A stretch of 64,000 nt of DNA from Klebsiella sp. WP3-W18-ESBL-02 (GCF_014168815.1 NZ_AP021974.1:82142-146141), one strand, 5' to 3'. Positions 17,836 through 25,946 are shown, counted from the stretch's first letter. Translations and numbers: made by a program. Notes: generated by a model from the letters alone, not told the origin.

Positions 17836-18537
17836 ATGCAAACGCTGAAACCCACCCTTACCATCGATATCTGGTCAGATTTGGTCTGCCCGTGGTGCTG
17901 GATTGCTAAAAAAAGATTTGAACAGGGTCTGAATCGCTTTGAATTTCGCGACCAGGTGGTGATCCGCCATCACAGCTACCGTCTGGCCGGTGGTACTCCC
18001 GCGATGCCTTTTAAGGATGCCATCGTTAAAAAGCTGGGCAGTCAGCATTCAGCGGAGCTGATGATGAATCAGGTGGGCACCGCCGGTAAATCTGAAGGTC
18101 TGATCTACAACTTCGACGGCATGATGTTTGGTGATACAGAAGATGCACACACCCTGCTGGTTGCCGCGCGTAAGGCCGGAATTGCGGACGCGGTGGAAGA
18201 ACGTTTTTATCATGGCAGTATCACCGAAGGTCGCTCTCTCTTTGACCGTCAGCAGCTCGTTGCCATGGCCGTAGAAGCCGGTATGCCGAAAGCTGACGCT
18301 GAAGCCGCCCTGGAAAATGACGATTTTCGCGCCACCGTTTCCGACGATGAAGCCCACGCACAGTCTATTGGCCTCAGCGGCGTTCCGGTTTTTGTGATGA
18401 ACGAAAAATATGCCATCAGCGGGGCTCAGGCAGCAGATAACTTTTTGAATGCCCTGCGTCAGGTCTGGGATGAACAGCAAACCGAATTTTCAGCCACTGC
18501 GGGTCAGACCTGCGGAACGGATGGCTGCAGTATTTAA
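17836..18537 (+). CDS. FrnE-like DsbA-family oxidoreductase
   Basis: Cytosolic DsbA-fold protein of 233 residues (FrnE/2-hydroxychromene-2-carboxylate isomerase-like family). The thioredoxin-fold active site is DLVCPWCWI (Cys21 and Cys24 by position), followed by the helical insertion and a cis-Pro loop (LSGVPVFVMNEKYAISGAQ). The C-terminus adds a second potential redox pair, C-G-T-D-G-C (five residues from the end). No signal peptide. FrnE proteins in other bacteria protect against oxidative stress. It is in line with the OYE gene and the SDR fragment. The exact substrate is unknown. Confidence 0.87.
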   Translation: MQTLKPTLTIDIWSDLVCPWCWIAKKRFEQGLNRFEFRDQVVIRHHSYRLAGGTPAMPFKDAIVKKLGSQHSAELMMNQVGTAGKSEGLIYNFDGMMFGDTEDAHTLLVAARKAGIADAVEERFYHGSITEGRSLFDRQQLVAMAVEAGMPKADAEAALENDDFRATVSDDEAHAQSIGLSGVPVFVMNEKYAISGAQAADNFLNALRQVWDEQQTEFSATAGQTCGTDGCSI

Positions 18538-18602
18538 TCCGTCAACCGCCGGCAGTTTCACGCTGCCGGCAACGTCTTACCCACCAGTAATGGAGTCAGA
18601 AA

Positions 18603-18718
18603 ATGAACACTTTTTTCAAAGGTAAAAAACTGCTCGTCGTCGGCGGTACCAGCGGCATGGGCCTGGCCGTGGCACGCATGGTACTGGAAGGGGTCAGTTT
18701 GGAGATCGTAAATTTTTG
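18603..18718 (+). pseudogene. Short-chain dehydrogenase/reductase, N-terminal fragment cut by IS26
   Basis: The first ~38 codons of an SDR are present: MNTFFKGKKLLVVGGTSGMG, with the Rossmann glycine motif G-x-x-x-G-x-G, then a helix (LAVARMVLEG). The frame then runs through an atypical stretch (VSLEIVNFW) into IS26 at 18719, so a second small junction may lie a few bases before the IS. The rest of the gene is not in this window. It was probably the last gene of the OYE-FrnE operon. Confidence 0.75.
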
Positions 18719-19538
18719 GGCACTGTTGCAAAGTTAGCGATGAGGCAGCCTTTTGTCTTATTCAAAGGCCTTACATTTCAAAAACTCTGCTTACCAGGCG
18801 CATTTCGCCCAGGGGATCACCATAATAAAATGCTGAGGCCTGGCCTTTGCGTAGTGCACGCATCACCTCAATACCTTTGATGGTGGCGTAAGCCGTCTTC
18901 ATGGATTTAAATCCCAGCGTGGCGCCGATTATCCGTTTCAGTTTGCCATGATCGCATTCAATCACGTTGTTCCGGTACTTAATCTGTCGGTGTTCAACGT
19001 CAGACGGGCACCGGCCTTCGCGTTTGAGCAGAGCAAGCGCGCGACCATAGGCGGGCGCTTTATCCGTGTTGATGAATCGCGGGATCTGCCACTTCTTCAC
19101 GTTGTTGAGGATTTTACCCAGAAACCGGTATGCAGCTTTGCTGTTACGACGGGAGGAGAGATAAAAATCGACAGTGCGGCCCCGGCTGTCGACGGCCCGG
19201 TACAGATACGCCCAGCGGCCATTGACCTTCACGTAGGTTTCATCCATGTGCCACGGGCAAAGATCGGAAGGGTTACGCCAGTACCAGCGCAGCCGTTTTT
19301 CCATTTCAGGCGCATAACGCTGAACCCAGCGGTAAATCGTGGAGTGATCGACATTCACTCCGCGTTCAGCCAGCATCTCCTGCAGCTCACGGTAACTGAT
19401 GCCGTATTTGCAGTACCAGCGTACGGCCCACAGAATGATGTCACGCTGAAAATGCCGGCCTTTGAATGGGTTCATGTGCAGCTCCATCAGCAAAAGGGGA
19501 TGATAAGTTTATCACCACCGACTATTTGCAACAGTGCC
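18719..19538 (-). mobile_element. IS26 copy A
   Basis: 820 bp bounded by the 14-bp terminal repeats GGCACTGTTGCAAA / TTTGCAACAGTGCC. Flanking octamers differ (AATTTTTG and GTTGATAC), so there is no target duplication and the element marks a rearrangement junction between the stress cluster and the par block. It is in inverted orientation to copy B at 26167. Confidence 0.97.
18771..19475 (-). CDS. tnp26: IS26 transposase (copy A)
   Basis: 234-residue DDE transposase of the IS6 family (MNPFKGRHFQ...). The DDE residues lie in WHMDETY, INTDKAP and IECDHGK. Residue 184 is Gly. A start six codons further upstream is also possible. Confidence 0.97.
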   Translation of the reverse strand: MNPFKGRHFQRDIILWAVRWYCKYGISYRELQEMLAERGVNVDHSTIYRWVQRYAPEMEKRLRWYWRNPSDLCPWHMDETYVKVNGRWAYLYRAVDSRGRTVDFYLSSRRNSKAAYRFLGKILNNVKKWQIPRFINTDKAPAYGRALALLKREGRCPSDVEHRQIKYRNNVIECDHGKLKRIIGATLGFKSMKTAYATIKGIEVMRALRKGQASAFYYGDPLGEMRLVSRVFEM

Positions 19539-19627
19539 GTTGATACTACCCTCCCTAAAGGTAGCCTGGAGTTGAAAGCCGCATTACGTGGTTCTATGGG
19601 GATTTCGGATAAAGGCACCACTTTGCC

Positions 19628-19683
19628 ATCTTGTTATCTTGTTATCTTGCTATCTTGTTATATTGTTATCCTAACATCTTACT
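19628..19683. repeat. 8-bp direct repeat array upstream of parA (centromere candidate 1)
   Basis: Five tandem copies of ATCTTGTT (two with one change) at 19628-19667, with two more degenerate copies to about 19683. The same octamer makes the array downstream of the parG-like gene. Repeated short boxes flanking a ParA/RHH pair are typical binding sites for the RHH partner. Confidence 0.75.
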
Positions 19684-19725
19684 AATTTGTTAAGATACAA
19701 AAACAATTCAGTTATAAATCACACA

Positions 19726-19803
19726 GTTAACAACTTAACAAGATATTAACTTAATAAAGAAATTGCAATATTGTCGCCTGTTTGGCAATATTAAGTTGTT
19801 AAC
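19726..19803. promoter_or_regulatory. parA promoter region bounded by a 13-bp inverted repeat
   Basis: GTTAACAACTTAA (19726-19738) and its exact complement TTAAGTTGTTAAC (19791-19803) frame an AT-rich stretch just upstream of parA. They are likely operator half-sites for autoregulation. Confidence 0.55.
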
Positions 19804-19824
19804 TTAACAATTTAATATGAGGCT

Positions 19825-20454
19825 ATGATGATAATAGTATTGGGTAGTCAAAAGGGTGGGGTTGGTAAAAGTACACTGGCGGTATCTATAGCTGCGTATC
19901 TGATGTCACTGGGCAATAGAGTGATCATTGTCGACGCAGATGACCAGAAATCTGTATTGACCTGGTACAACAATCGTCCTGAAGATCTTCCCCATATTCC
20001 GGTTACTGGCGCAACAGGCAACATCAAAGCCATGCTAAAGGAACACGAGAAATCTTATGACTTTGTCATCGCAGACTGTGCTGGCCGCGACAGTGCAGAA
20101 ATGCGTAGTGGGTTGATGGCCGCTGACGTATTCATTTCTCCGTTGCGGCCTTCTCAGATGGACCTGGATGTAGTGCCTCATACATGCTCTGTTTTTACAG
20201 CAGCAAAAGATTTTAATGAGGACGTCCGGGGATATCTCGTTTTAAACATGACGCCCACGAACATGTTTGTCAATGAAGCAAATCAGGCAGCTGACGTACT
20301 CAAGGATTATCCTGAAATGCGTCTGGCTAGTTCCCGAGTTTGTGATCGAAAAGCGCATCGAGATGCCTGGGCAGAATCAATGACAATTTTTGAAACGCAA
20401 AATGACAAAGCACAACAAGAAATCGAATCGTTAGTTAAAGAGGTTATTCTGTGA
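19825..20454 (+). CDS. parA: ParA/MinD-family partition ATPase
   Basis: Small Walker-type partition ATPase of 209 residues with no N-terminal helix-turn-helix, i.e. type Ib (ParF-like). The deviant Walker A motif is KGGVGKST (residues 10-17); the switch regions are VDADDQKS (Walker A') and FVIADCAGRDSAEMRS. It positions the plasmid by interacting with the DNA-binding partner encoded downstream, whose start overlaps its stop (GTGA). Two Met codons (19825, 19828) are possible starts. Lower GC than the neighbouring genes suggests a separate origin. Confidence 0.9.
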   Translation: MMIIVLGSQKGGVGKSTLAVSIAAYLMSLGNRVIIVDADDQKSVLTWYNNRPEDLPHIPVTGATGNIKAMLKEHEKSYDFVIADCAGRDSAEMRSGLMAADVFISPLRPSQMDLDVVPHTCSVFTAAKDFNEDVRGYLVLNMTPTNMFVNEANQAADVLKDYPEMRLASSRVCDRKAHRDAWAESMTIFETQNDKAQQEIESLVKEVIL

Positions 20455-20753
20455 GAAATAGAGCAAATACTCCATCTCGTGATGAGGCAGCGTTTATTAA
20501 CGGTGGTACTGCTGGTATTGATAATACCAAAGTGACTTCAGAGAGACCATTGGCTGTAAGTAAAGCAAAACCAGTGAGCATTTCCTTTTTTGAAGAAAAC
20601 TTAAAAGACATTGATGATCTTATAGCGGGTGAAATGATTTCAGGTAAAAGCAGAGTGAATCGTTCTGACGTAGTCAGGGCAGCGGTAGAGGCACTAAAAA
20701 GTTTATCAAAAACAGAGATATCCAGATTAATCGCAGAAGCGAAACAACGATAA
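20451..20753 (+). CDS. ParG-like ribbon-helix-helix partition protein
   Basis: A 100-residue protein with a flexible N-terminal half and a C-terminal ribbon-helix-helix (KPVSISFFEENLKDIDDLI ... SRVNRSDVVRAAVEAL). Such proteins bind the centromere repeats and stimulate the ParA ATPase through the flexible tail. GTG start overlapping the parA stop codon, so it is translationally coupled. The array of eight perfect ATCTTGTT repeats begins 2 bp after its stop. Confidence 0.85.
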   Translation: MRNRANTPSRDEAAFINGGTAGIDNTKVTSERPLAVSKAKPVSISFFEENLKDIDDLIAGEMISGKSRVNRSDVVRAAVEALKSLSKTEISRLIAEAKQR

Positions 20754-20754
20754 T

Positions 20755-20818
20755 ATCTTGTTATCTTGTTATCTTGTTATCTTGTTATCTTGTTATCTTG
20801 TTATCTTGTTATCTTGTT
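20755..20818. repeat. Eight perfect 8-bp tandem repeats (centromere candidate 2)
   Basis: ATCTTGTT repeated eight times without error immediately after the parG-like gene. Together with the upstream array it gives a par locus bracketed by two repeat clusters, reminiscent of the parC1/parC2 layout of some type Ib systems. Confidence 0.85.
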
Positions 20819-20908
20819 CAGGGTGGTAACACCTTTTATATCGAGGCAACAACTTCGCGATAGTGAAAATTTGCGGATGGCCTCAGTCCTATACATAAGG
20901 GGATATAC

Positions 20909-21106
20909 ATGAATTCAAATACTACAATCGCCTTACATTTTTCGCTTGCATTACTATTTACGTTGCTATCAGTGGCTGGTAGCAACCATGATTTAGCAGG
21001 AGTTGTATCTCAATTATTCCTTATTTTCATGGCTGCATTTTTTTTCTTTAGGGCAATGAGGGCCTTTCTGAACATAATTAATGTGATTGAAAGCTGTAAA
21101 AAGTGA
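20909..21106 (+). CDS. Small membrane protein, unknown
   Basis: 65 residues with two hydrophobic segments (residues 6-24 and 30-56) separated by SNHDLAG, and a short basic-ended C-terminus (NVIESCKK). A start with GGGGAT upstream is plausible. Not recognised. It could be a small plasmid maintenance or exclusion protein, but nothing in the sequence shows this. Confidence 0.5.
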   Translation: MNSNTTIALHFSLALLFTLLSVAGSNHDLAGVVSQLFLIFMAAFFFFRAMRAFLNIINVIESCKK

Positions 21107-21192
21107 GGCTGGATAAGCCCCCATTAAGCTTGGACTGTTTCCCACACAAGAACTACTTTAGGTCGAAACCTGGGGTATTACCCATAGTTGAC

Positions 21193-21987
21193 CTATGTAG
21201 ATTGGTTTGGGGTTAACTTTTTTATCAACGCAACAGCTTCAGCTTCCGGCATAGCAAACTGCACCCGGTGCCGTGCCGCGACATCGAGCGCAAACACCTT
21301 CGTATAGACCTCCGTGGAACTGATCGATTTGTGGCCCATCAGGCTCTGCAAAACCTTCAGAGGTATGCCGGCGTACAGCATATGCATCGCGTAGGAGTGA
21401 CGGAACGTATGGGGGGTAACCGGTACTGAGAACGTCACCCCGTCGGCCGCTGCGGCCTCCACCGCTTCGCTAAGCCAGGTGCGCACGGTACGGTCTGTGA
21501 TCTCCCAGATACGTGCCTTCTCCATTCTGCCGGTGCGCTTGTTTCGTCTTTCCAGCGGAATTTTCAGGGTGGCCACCATCATCTGCAGCTGGCTGACATA
21601 GTGGTGATCGGAAAGGGGAACCAGACGATGGACCTGACTGCCTGCGGGGGCACGACCTGCCGTCCTGGCCGCTTTCTCGGTGCGCTGCTTGAGCGTGGCC
21701 AGCTGCACGAACGGATACGGCGGCACCAGCGAAAAATCCCCCCGGGTCAGCGCGAGCGCTTCATTAATGCGCGCGCCGGTGTTCCACAGCGTCGCCAGCA
21801 GCATCTTGCGGTGAAGATCCGGCACGTAATGGAGCAGGGCGCTGACTTCCGGCGCCAGCAGGTATTTCGGCAGTTCATCCTGCACGAGCGCCATCTGGCG
21901 CAGGGCGAGGGCGGCAGGGTAATCGATGGCCACCGGGAGCAATGTTCCGGGAGATGCCGGAGATCCAACTGGAACCAGGTTATTCAT
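21193..21987 (-). CDS. resD: Tyrosine recombinase, F-type ResD-like
   Basis: Site-specific tyrosine recombinase of 264 residues that in F-like plasmids resolves multimers. The catalytic-domain residues are visible: Arg in TLWNTGARINEAL, HTFRHSYAMHMLYAG (His-x-x-Arg), the GHKSISSTEVYTK block with His and the nucleophile Tyr. It lies close to ccdAB as in F and related replicons (there adjacent; here separated by three other genes). No corresponding resolution site was pinpointed. Confidence 0.88.
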   Translation of the reverse strand: MNNLVPVGSPASPGTLLPVAIDYPAALALRQMALVQDELPKYLLAPEVSALLHYVPDLHRKMLLATLWNTGARINEALALTRGDFSLVPPYPFVQLATLKQRTEKAARTAGRAPAGSQVHRLVPLSDHHYVSQLQMMVATLKIPLERRNKRTGRMEKARIWEITDRTVRTWLSEAVEAAAADGVTFSVPVTPHTFRHSYAMHMLYAGIPLKVLQSLMGHKSISSTEVYTKVFALDVAARHRVQFAMPEAEAVALIKKLTPNQST

Positions 21988-22184
21988 AATTTCTGTTAAT
22001 TTTTTTCTTTGCCGAGAATTTTCTTCGTAATATTACCGGAGTCAGGATGACTAACCAGCCAGCGACGGCCAGCCAGAAAACAGACGAAGTCACAAACAAA
22101 ACTACCCCGTCAATGACGGTAGACACGATATTTTCGGGCACAGGTTTCACTCCTCTTCAGTGGGTGGCTATGGAACGGGAACAT

Positions 22185-23201
22185 TCATGACACCAACATC
22201 CAGTAGATAAAGCACAGAAAACCCATCCCCCATCCCCAGAACAGGATCTGGCCGCGGTATTTATCCCGCAGGTTAAAAAAGGGATGTGCCTGCAGGTCAA
22301 CGAGCTCCTCACTTTGCGAGGCAAGCTCCCTTTCCAGCTCCAGGATTCTTTTCTGCGACTGAGCACACAGGGTAGCCAGCCGGATGACCCCGGTTGCCCG
22401 TTGCGCCACCTCCAGGTCTGAATCCCCGCTCTGCGGCAGAGACAGTTTTTCTGCCCGCAGCGGCAGGGCGTCACATTTCTCGTCCGGGAGCTGGCCCTCT
22501 TTCCTGTGCAACAGATGATAAAATGGACGATTCTTAAGTGAAGTAATTAACTGTTTTTGCGACCGTTTTTTGCCTTCGAGCTGCACGATTTTTTCCTGCA
22601 GCCCGCGATAACAGTCTTCCAGCCGGCGTACCGCGGATACCAGGGGCTCCACCCGGAGCGTTGAGCACCTGCCCCGTGGCAACTGCAGTTCGTCTGCCCG
22701 CAGCGGCATTGAGCTGGTTTCCCCCGCCGGGAACCGGAAACCCATTGCGTGCCACAGCCTGTCCCTCCGGATCTTGTTTTCTTCGTTTTCTTCATCAACC
22801 CGGGAAATTTCAATCGGCAAAACCAGGGTTGCTGGCGGAAGGCCTCTGGCCCAGAGAACAAACTGCTGCGTGATCCAGCTACCCAGGCCGAGTCCCTGCA
22901 GGCGGCGTTCCAGTCTGAACTCATCTGTAAACAGATGCAGGGCCTTCTGTTGAGGCCAGTAGATTGCAGTGAAAGTCTGAGTCTTCGTCAGTTCGGTATC
23001 GGCAAGGTACAGTGTCATTATGCAGGAGACCCGGTACAATCCGTCGGGAAAATGGTCAGAAGTTGGCCCCCACGATTCCTCCCTGCTCAGAATAACGACC
23101 AGATTTTCCTCCTGGCGGGTACTGTTATTTGTAATGATCTCCGGCAATGTCACGAGCCACATTGTTTTGTCGTCACCAGTCCGGGTAACACAGTCGGTCA
23201 T
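22185..23201 (-). CDS. GNAT-like domain plus coiled coil plus C-terminal membrane anchor, unknown
   Basis: A 338-residue protein I do not recognise by name. Around residues 88-120 it has LHLFTDEF, then RRLQGLGLGSWITQQFVLWA, which resembles the acetyl-CoA-binding motif A of GNAT acetyltransferases, followed by RDRLWHAMGFRFP (motif B-like). Residues ~195-300 hold two predicted coiled-coil segments (LVSAVRRLEDCYRGLQEKIVQL; RILELERELASQSEEL) and a repeated PLRAEKLSLP / PLRADELQLP phrase. The last ~22 residues (GQILFWGWGMGFLCFIYWML) form a membrane helix. ATG at 23201 chosen because a purine-rich AGGG lies upstream. Neighbours are two unknown genes and ccdAB, so a plasmid backbone role is likely. 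Confidence 0.65.
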   Translation of the reverse strand: MTDCVTRTGDDKTMWLVTLPEIITNNSTRQEENLVVILSREESWGPTSDHFPDGLYRVSCIMTLYLADTELTKTQTFTAIYWPQQKALHLFTDEFRLERRLQGLGLGSWITQQFVLWARGLPPATLVLPIEISRVDEENEENKIRRDRLWHAMGFRFPAGETSSMPLRADELQLPRGRCSTLRVEPLVSAVRRLEDCYRGLQEKIVQLEGKKRSQKQLITSLKNRPFYHLLHRKEGQLPDEKCDALPLRAEKLSLPQSGDSDLEVAQRATGVIRLATLCAQSQKRILELERELASQSEELVDLQAHPFFNLRDKYRGQILFWGWGMGFLCFIYWMLVS

Positions 23202-23211
23202 GTTTTTTTCC

Positions 23212-23526
23212 CTAACAGTGAAGTGAACAATACACTTTAAAGACCTTATTGATGAGGCAGGCTTTCCACGGCGGAGCGCTGTGTTCAGACTGCGGCAGAT
23301 GGTAGTCACCCGTGAGCACCCAGAAATCAGGCTGGCCTGATTGTTCTGCCACCATTCTGCCGTTTCGTTTGAGAATTTTTGGAGATCGCCATTTCTGACG
23401 CCTGCGGGCTGTCTCGATGGGGCTGTCCTCATTAAGGCCAGAATAAAGCCACAGCTCCTGGTGGCCATATACATCCTCAAGCTCCCGGACCACATCGTTA
23501 AATGAGCTAAATGTTGGTGTACCCAT
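23212..23526 (-). CDS. Unknown plasmid protein (104 aa)
   Basis: Soluble protein of 104 residues (MGTPTFSSFNDVVRELEDVYGH...). The ATG at 23526 is preceded by GAGG at good spacing; a TTG start ten codons upstream is less likely. The upstream gene ends 27 bp before and the GNAT-like gene begins 11 bp after, so the three form a minus-strand operon. No recognised domain. Confidence 0.6.
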   Translation of the reverse strand: MGTPTFSSFNDVVRELEDVYGHQELWLYSGLNEDSPIETARRRQKWRSPKILKRNGRMVAEQSGQPDFWVLTGDYHLPQSEHSAPPWKACLINKVFKVYCSLHC

Positions 23527-23552
23527 ACCTCGCCTCAAAAATAGTATCCGGT

Positions 23553-23948
23553 TCAATAGTCATTCTTGCCAAACAGCTGAGGCAGTTCATCAAACAACAT
23601 CACATGGCGGGTGCGCTTTCCCTTGAAAATGCGCCTCATCACTGGCGTGAAATCCGCAGGCTCCCAGCCATAGGGCCACGTATAGAAGATTCCGGCTTTC
23701 AGCGTGTTATCTGGTCGTTCAGGGCCAGCGACGATACGTCTTACCTCCGCGCTCAGGGCCTCACCGCGCAGGCCGTACTGTCCCAGGTAACGACGCAGCC
23801 GCGTTCTCGGCATCCGCGGATCGGATTTCACGTAAGCATTAATATCCATATGCTGCGTGGCGGTGATGATATTCATGCCGTACTTGCGCATGGTGCTGAA
23901 AGCGGTGGCCATCACGTCTGTCTCTGGTTCGCCATCAGTTCTGTTCAT
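23553..23948 (-). CDS. Unknown plasmid protein (131 aa)
   Basis: A basic, soluble product (MNRTDGEPETDVMATAFSTMRKYGMN...). The ATG at 23948 has AAAGGA upstream; the longer open frame has no good start. It lies between ccdB and the 104-residue gene on the same strand. Not recognised; the many Arg residues (RMPRTRLRRYL) and an ordered C-terminus suggest a folded, possibly nucleic-acid-associated protein, with no firm evidence. Confidence 0.58.
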   Translation of the reverse strand: MNRTDGEPETDVMATAFSTMRKYGMNIITATQHMDINAYVKSDPRMPRTRLRRYLGQYGLRGEALSAEVRRIVAGPERPDNTLKAGIFYTWPYGWEPADFTPVMRRIFKGKRTRHVMLFDELPQLFGKNDY

Positions 23949-24116
23949 CTGGTTTCCTTTTACTGACTTAAGGGTGTTTGTGTGAACCGTTCGTTTAAGC
24001 TGACCCCGCGAAAGCCTGCAGGGCATCCGCTCCGGAGGGCAGTTCATGCTGAGGGTTAAGCTCTGCGGCAATGCTTCGTTTTGACATCCTCGATGTCTTT
24101 CAGGGCGGGGAGGCTG

Positions 24117-24422
24117 TCAAATTCCCCAGAACATCAGGTTTATCGCATTTTTGATGTCATTTTCCCGGTGGCTGAGATCGGCCACTTCCTCCCCGGTGAC
24201 GGAGGACGTGACGCTGGCCATGTCCGTGGTCATCAGGCGGTAGCTTTCATCCCCGATGTGCACCACCGGATAGAGTTCACGGGAAACCTTATCCGACAGC
24301 AGCCGGGCGCTGGCCAGCGGGATCACCATCCGTCGCCCGGGGGTATCGATGATGTCACTCTGCACATCCACGAACAGACGATAGCGGCTCTCTCTTTTAT
24401 AGGCATAAACCTTAAACTGCAT
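24117..24422 (-). CDS. ccdB: CcdB gyrase-poisoning toxin
   Basis: Toxin of the F-type CcdAB addiction system; it traps DNA gyrase on cleaved DNA. The 101-residue product matches F CcdB almost throughout (MQFKVYAYKRESRYRLFVDVQ...) and keeps the C-terminal residues needed for toxicity (INLMFWGI, Trp99-Gly100-Ile101). It starts 1 bp after the ccdA stop, the classical arrangement. It appears intact. Confidence 0.97.
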   Translation of the reverse strand: MQFKVYAYKRESRYRLFVDVQSDIIDTPGRRMVIPLASARLLSDKVSRELYPVVHIGDESYRLMTTDMASVTSSVTGEEVADLSHRENDIKNAINLMFWGI

Positions 24423-24423
24423 C

Positions 24424-24642
24424 TCACCAGTCCCTGTTTTCGTCGGCGAATGAACCGTTCATCTCAATAAAGCGGGCAACCTCGGCCATCCCTTCCTGAT
24501 TTTCAGCCTGCCAGCGTTCGGAACGCAGACGACGGGCCTCATTCTGCATGGCCCTGTTCACCAGGGCGGAGATATTGACGTCTGCGGATTTCAGTAACTG
24601 ATAACTGTCGCTGTCTATGGTGACAGTGATGCGCTGCTTCAT
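24424..24642 (-). CDS. ccdA: CcdA antitoxin
   Basis: A 72-residue antitoxin: an N-terminal ribbon-helix-helix (MKQRITVTIDSDSYQLL) represses the operon and the disordered C-terminus (ending SFADENRDW) wraps CcdB. The start at 24642 gives the usual F length; a longer open frame upstream adds a non-homologous stretch. First gene of the ccd operon. Confidence 0.96.
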   Translation of the reverse strand: MKQRITVTIDSDSYQLLKSADVNISALVNRAMQNEARRLRSERWQAENQEGMAEVARFIEMNGSFADENRDW

Positions 24643-25090
24643 AATGCACTCCGGAATACATACTGATGATATGCATATCAGTATAGCGTAAGGATGCAGC
24701 TGACTCACGCCCGCCTGAAACATACTGTTATGTCGCCATTAATTTCACTTCGTGAAATTCACATACAAAATAATCACCTTAGAGATAACAAGCAGCCATA
24801 CAGCCACGCCGTTAAATTACAGGACGGCCGTTCCGTCCGGATCCGACTTTTCGCGCTTTACGAAGTTTCCGGAAGTGTGCCACGGTGAGAGAATAAGCAA
24901 AGCGGCGTTTTCCGGTGGTGAGCGGCCGGTCGCGGGGCAGGGGAGGGACACAACATATAGCGTCATCCTCAGCTGGTAACACCGCTACATCTTGTGTTTC
25001 CGGGCCGCTGCGCACCGGAGGCCGGAAAGCAGATCCGGAACTAGCTTTTTTCGGATCTCAGCAGAAAAAGAGAGAACTATGTATAGGTTT
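24643..25090. other. Intergenic region between ccdA and vagC repeats
   Basis: About 450 bp with no convincing gene. It should contain the ccd promoter (ATGCATATCAG near 24670) facing left. The remainder is unassigned; short open frames here lack ribosome sites or recognisable products. Confidence 0.5.
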
Positions 25091-25192
25091 AACATATCCA
25101 TATGCCCCACATCTGCATAGGCCTGACATACGCATATACTTACCATCTGCATATGCTATGACTATACATATGCTTTGCATCTGCATATACTG
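25091..25192. repeat. Three 34-bp imperfect direct repeats upstream of vagC
   Basis: Units at 25091-25124, 25125-25158 and 25159-25192, each containing an exact CATCTGCATA at the same offset (25110, 25144, 25178) and a second CATATGC-like half-site 16-17 bp before it. They end 37 bp before the vagC start, so they are likely operator sites for the VagC/VagD complex. Confidence 0.7.
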
Positions 25193-25229
25193 AACATAGT
25201 CATACAGGCCGGTCGGCCAGGAGGAAATG

Positions 25230-25460
25230 ATGAGAACTGTATCCATTTTTAAAAACGGCAATAACCGCGCCATTCGTCTGCCCCGCGATCTGGATTTTGA
25301 GGGAGTGAGCGAGCTGGAGATCGTCCGGGAAGGGGACAGCATTATTTTGCGTCCCGTCCGGCCGACCTGGGGCTCGTTCGCGCAGTTCGAGAAGGCAGAC
25401 CCGGACTTTATGGCGGAGCGCGAGGACGTTGTCAGCGACGAAGGAAGATTTAACCTGTGA
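25230..25460 (+). CDS. vagC: VagC antitoxin (VapB/AbrB type)
   Basis: A 76-residue AbrB/MazE-type swapped-hairpin antitoxin (SIFKNGNNRAIRLPRDLDF is the DNA-binding element); it neutralises VagD and represses the operon. The start used here (MRTVSIF) has AGGAGG upstream; the codon before it is also ATG. It overlaps the vagD start by 4 bp (GTGA). Confidence 0.93.
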   Translation: MRTVSIFKNGNNRAIRLPRDLDFEGVSELEIVREGDSIILRPVRPTWGSFAQFEKADPDFMAEREDVVSDEGRFNL

Positions 25461-25873
25461 ACAAGATCTATATGCTCGACACCTGTATCTGCTCGTTCAT
25501 CATGCGCGAGCAGCCTGAAGCGGTGCTGAAGCGCCTGGAGCAGGCGGTGCTGCGCGGCCAGCGCATCGTTGTCTCGGCCATCACTTATTCTGAAATGCGC
25601 TTCGGGGCCACCGGCCCGAAGGCCTCCCCGCGCCACGTCGAGCTGGTCGACGCGTTCTGCGCCCGCCTCGATGCCATCCTGCCCTGGGATCGCGCTGCGG
25701 TGGACGCCACCACGGAGATTAAGGTGGCGCTGCGAATGGCCGGGACGCCGATCGGCCCGAACGACACGGCCATTGCCGGGCACGCCATCGCCGCCGGTGC
25801 CGTGCTGGTGACGAATAATACGCGGGAATTTGAGCGGGTACCGGGTCTTGTGCTGGAAGACTGGGTAAGATAA
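25457..25873 (+). CDS. vagD: VagD toxin (VapC-type PIN ribonuclease)
   Basis: PIN-domain toxin of 138 residues, probably an initiator-tRNA-cleaving VapC. Acidic catalytic residues are visible: Asp8 in YMLDTCI, Glu in ITYSEMRFG, and Asp in GPNDTAIAGHA, with the C-terminal TNNTREFERVPGL block. GTG start overlapping vagC. It forms an intact addiction module with vagC, the second such module in this IS26-bounded block. Confidence 0.93.
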   Translation: MNKIYMLDTCICSFIMREQPEAVLKRLEQAVLRGQRIVVSAITYSEMRFGATGPKASPRHVELVDAFCARLDAILPWDRAAVDATTEIKVALRMAGTPIGPNDTAIAGHAIAAGAVLVTNNTREFERVPGLVLEDWVR

Positions 25874-25946
25874 CGCTGTAAAACAAAACAGGCGGTCTGG
25901 CGCAGCCGGACACTCTTTCAGTCAGCGGTATATAAAGGAATAAAAG

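Noticed and set aside
9195..18718. A complete Tn5403-like transposon carrying the OsmC-FrnE cluster as cargo
   Set aside because: No right terminal repeat was found between tnpR and IS26 copy A, so cargo status cannot be claimed.
18948..19685. Open frame of about 210-250 codons antisense to each IS26 transposase
   Set aside because: It is the mirror of the transposase frame, recurs with every IS26 copy, and has no homology signal or start site.
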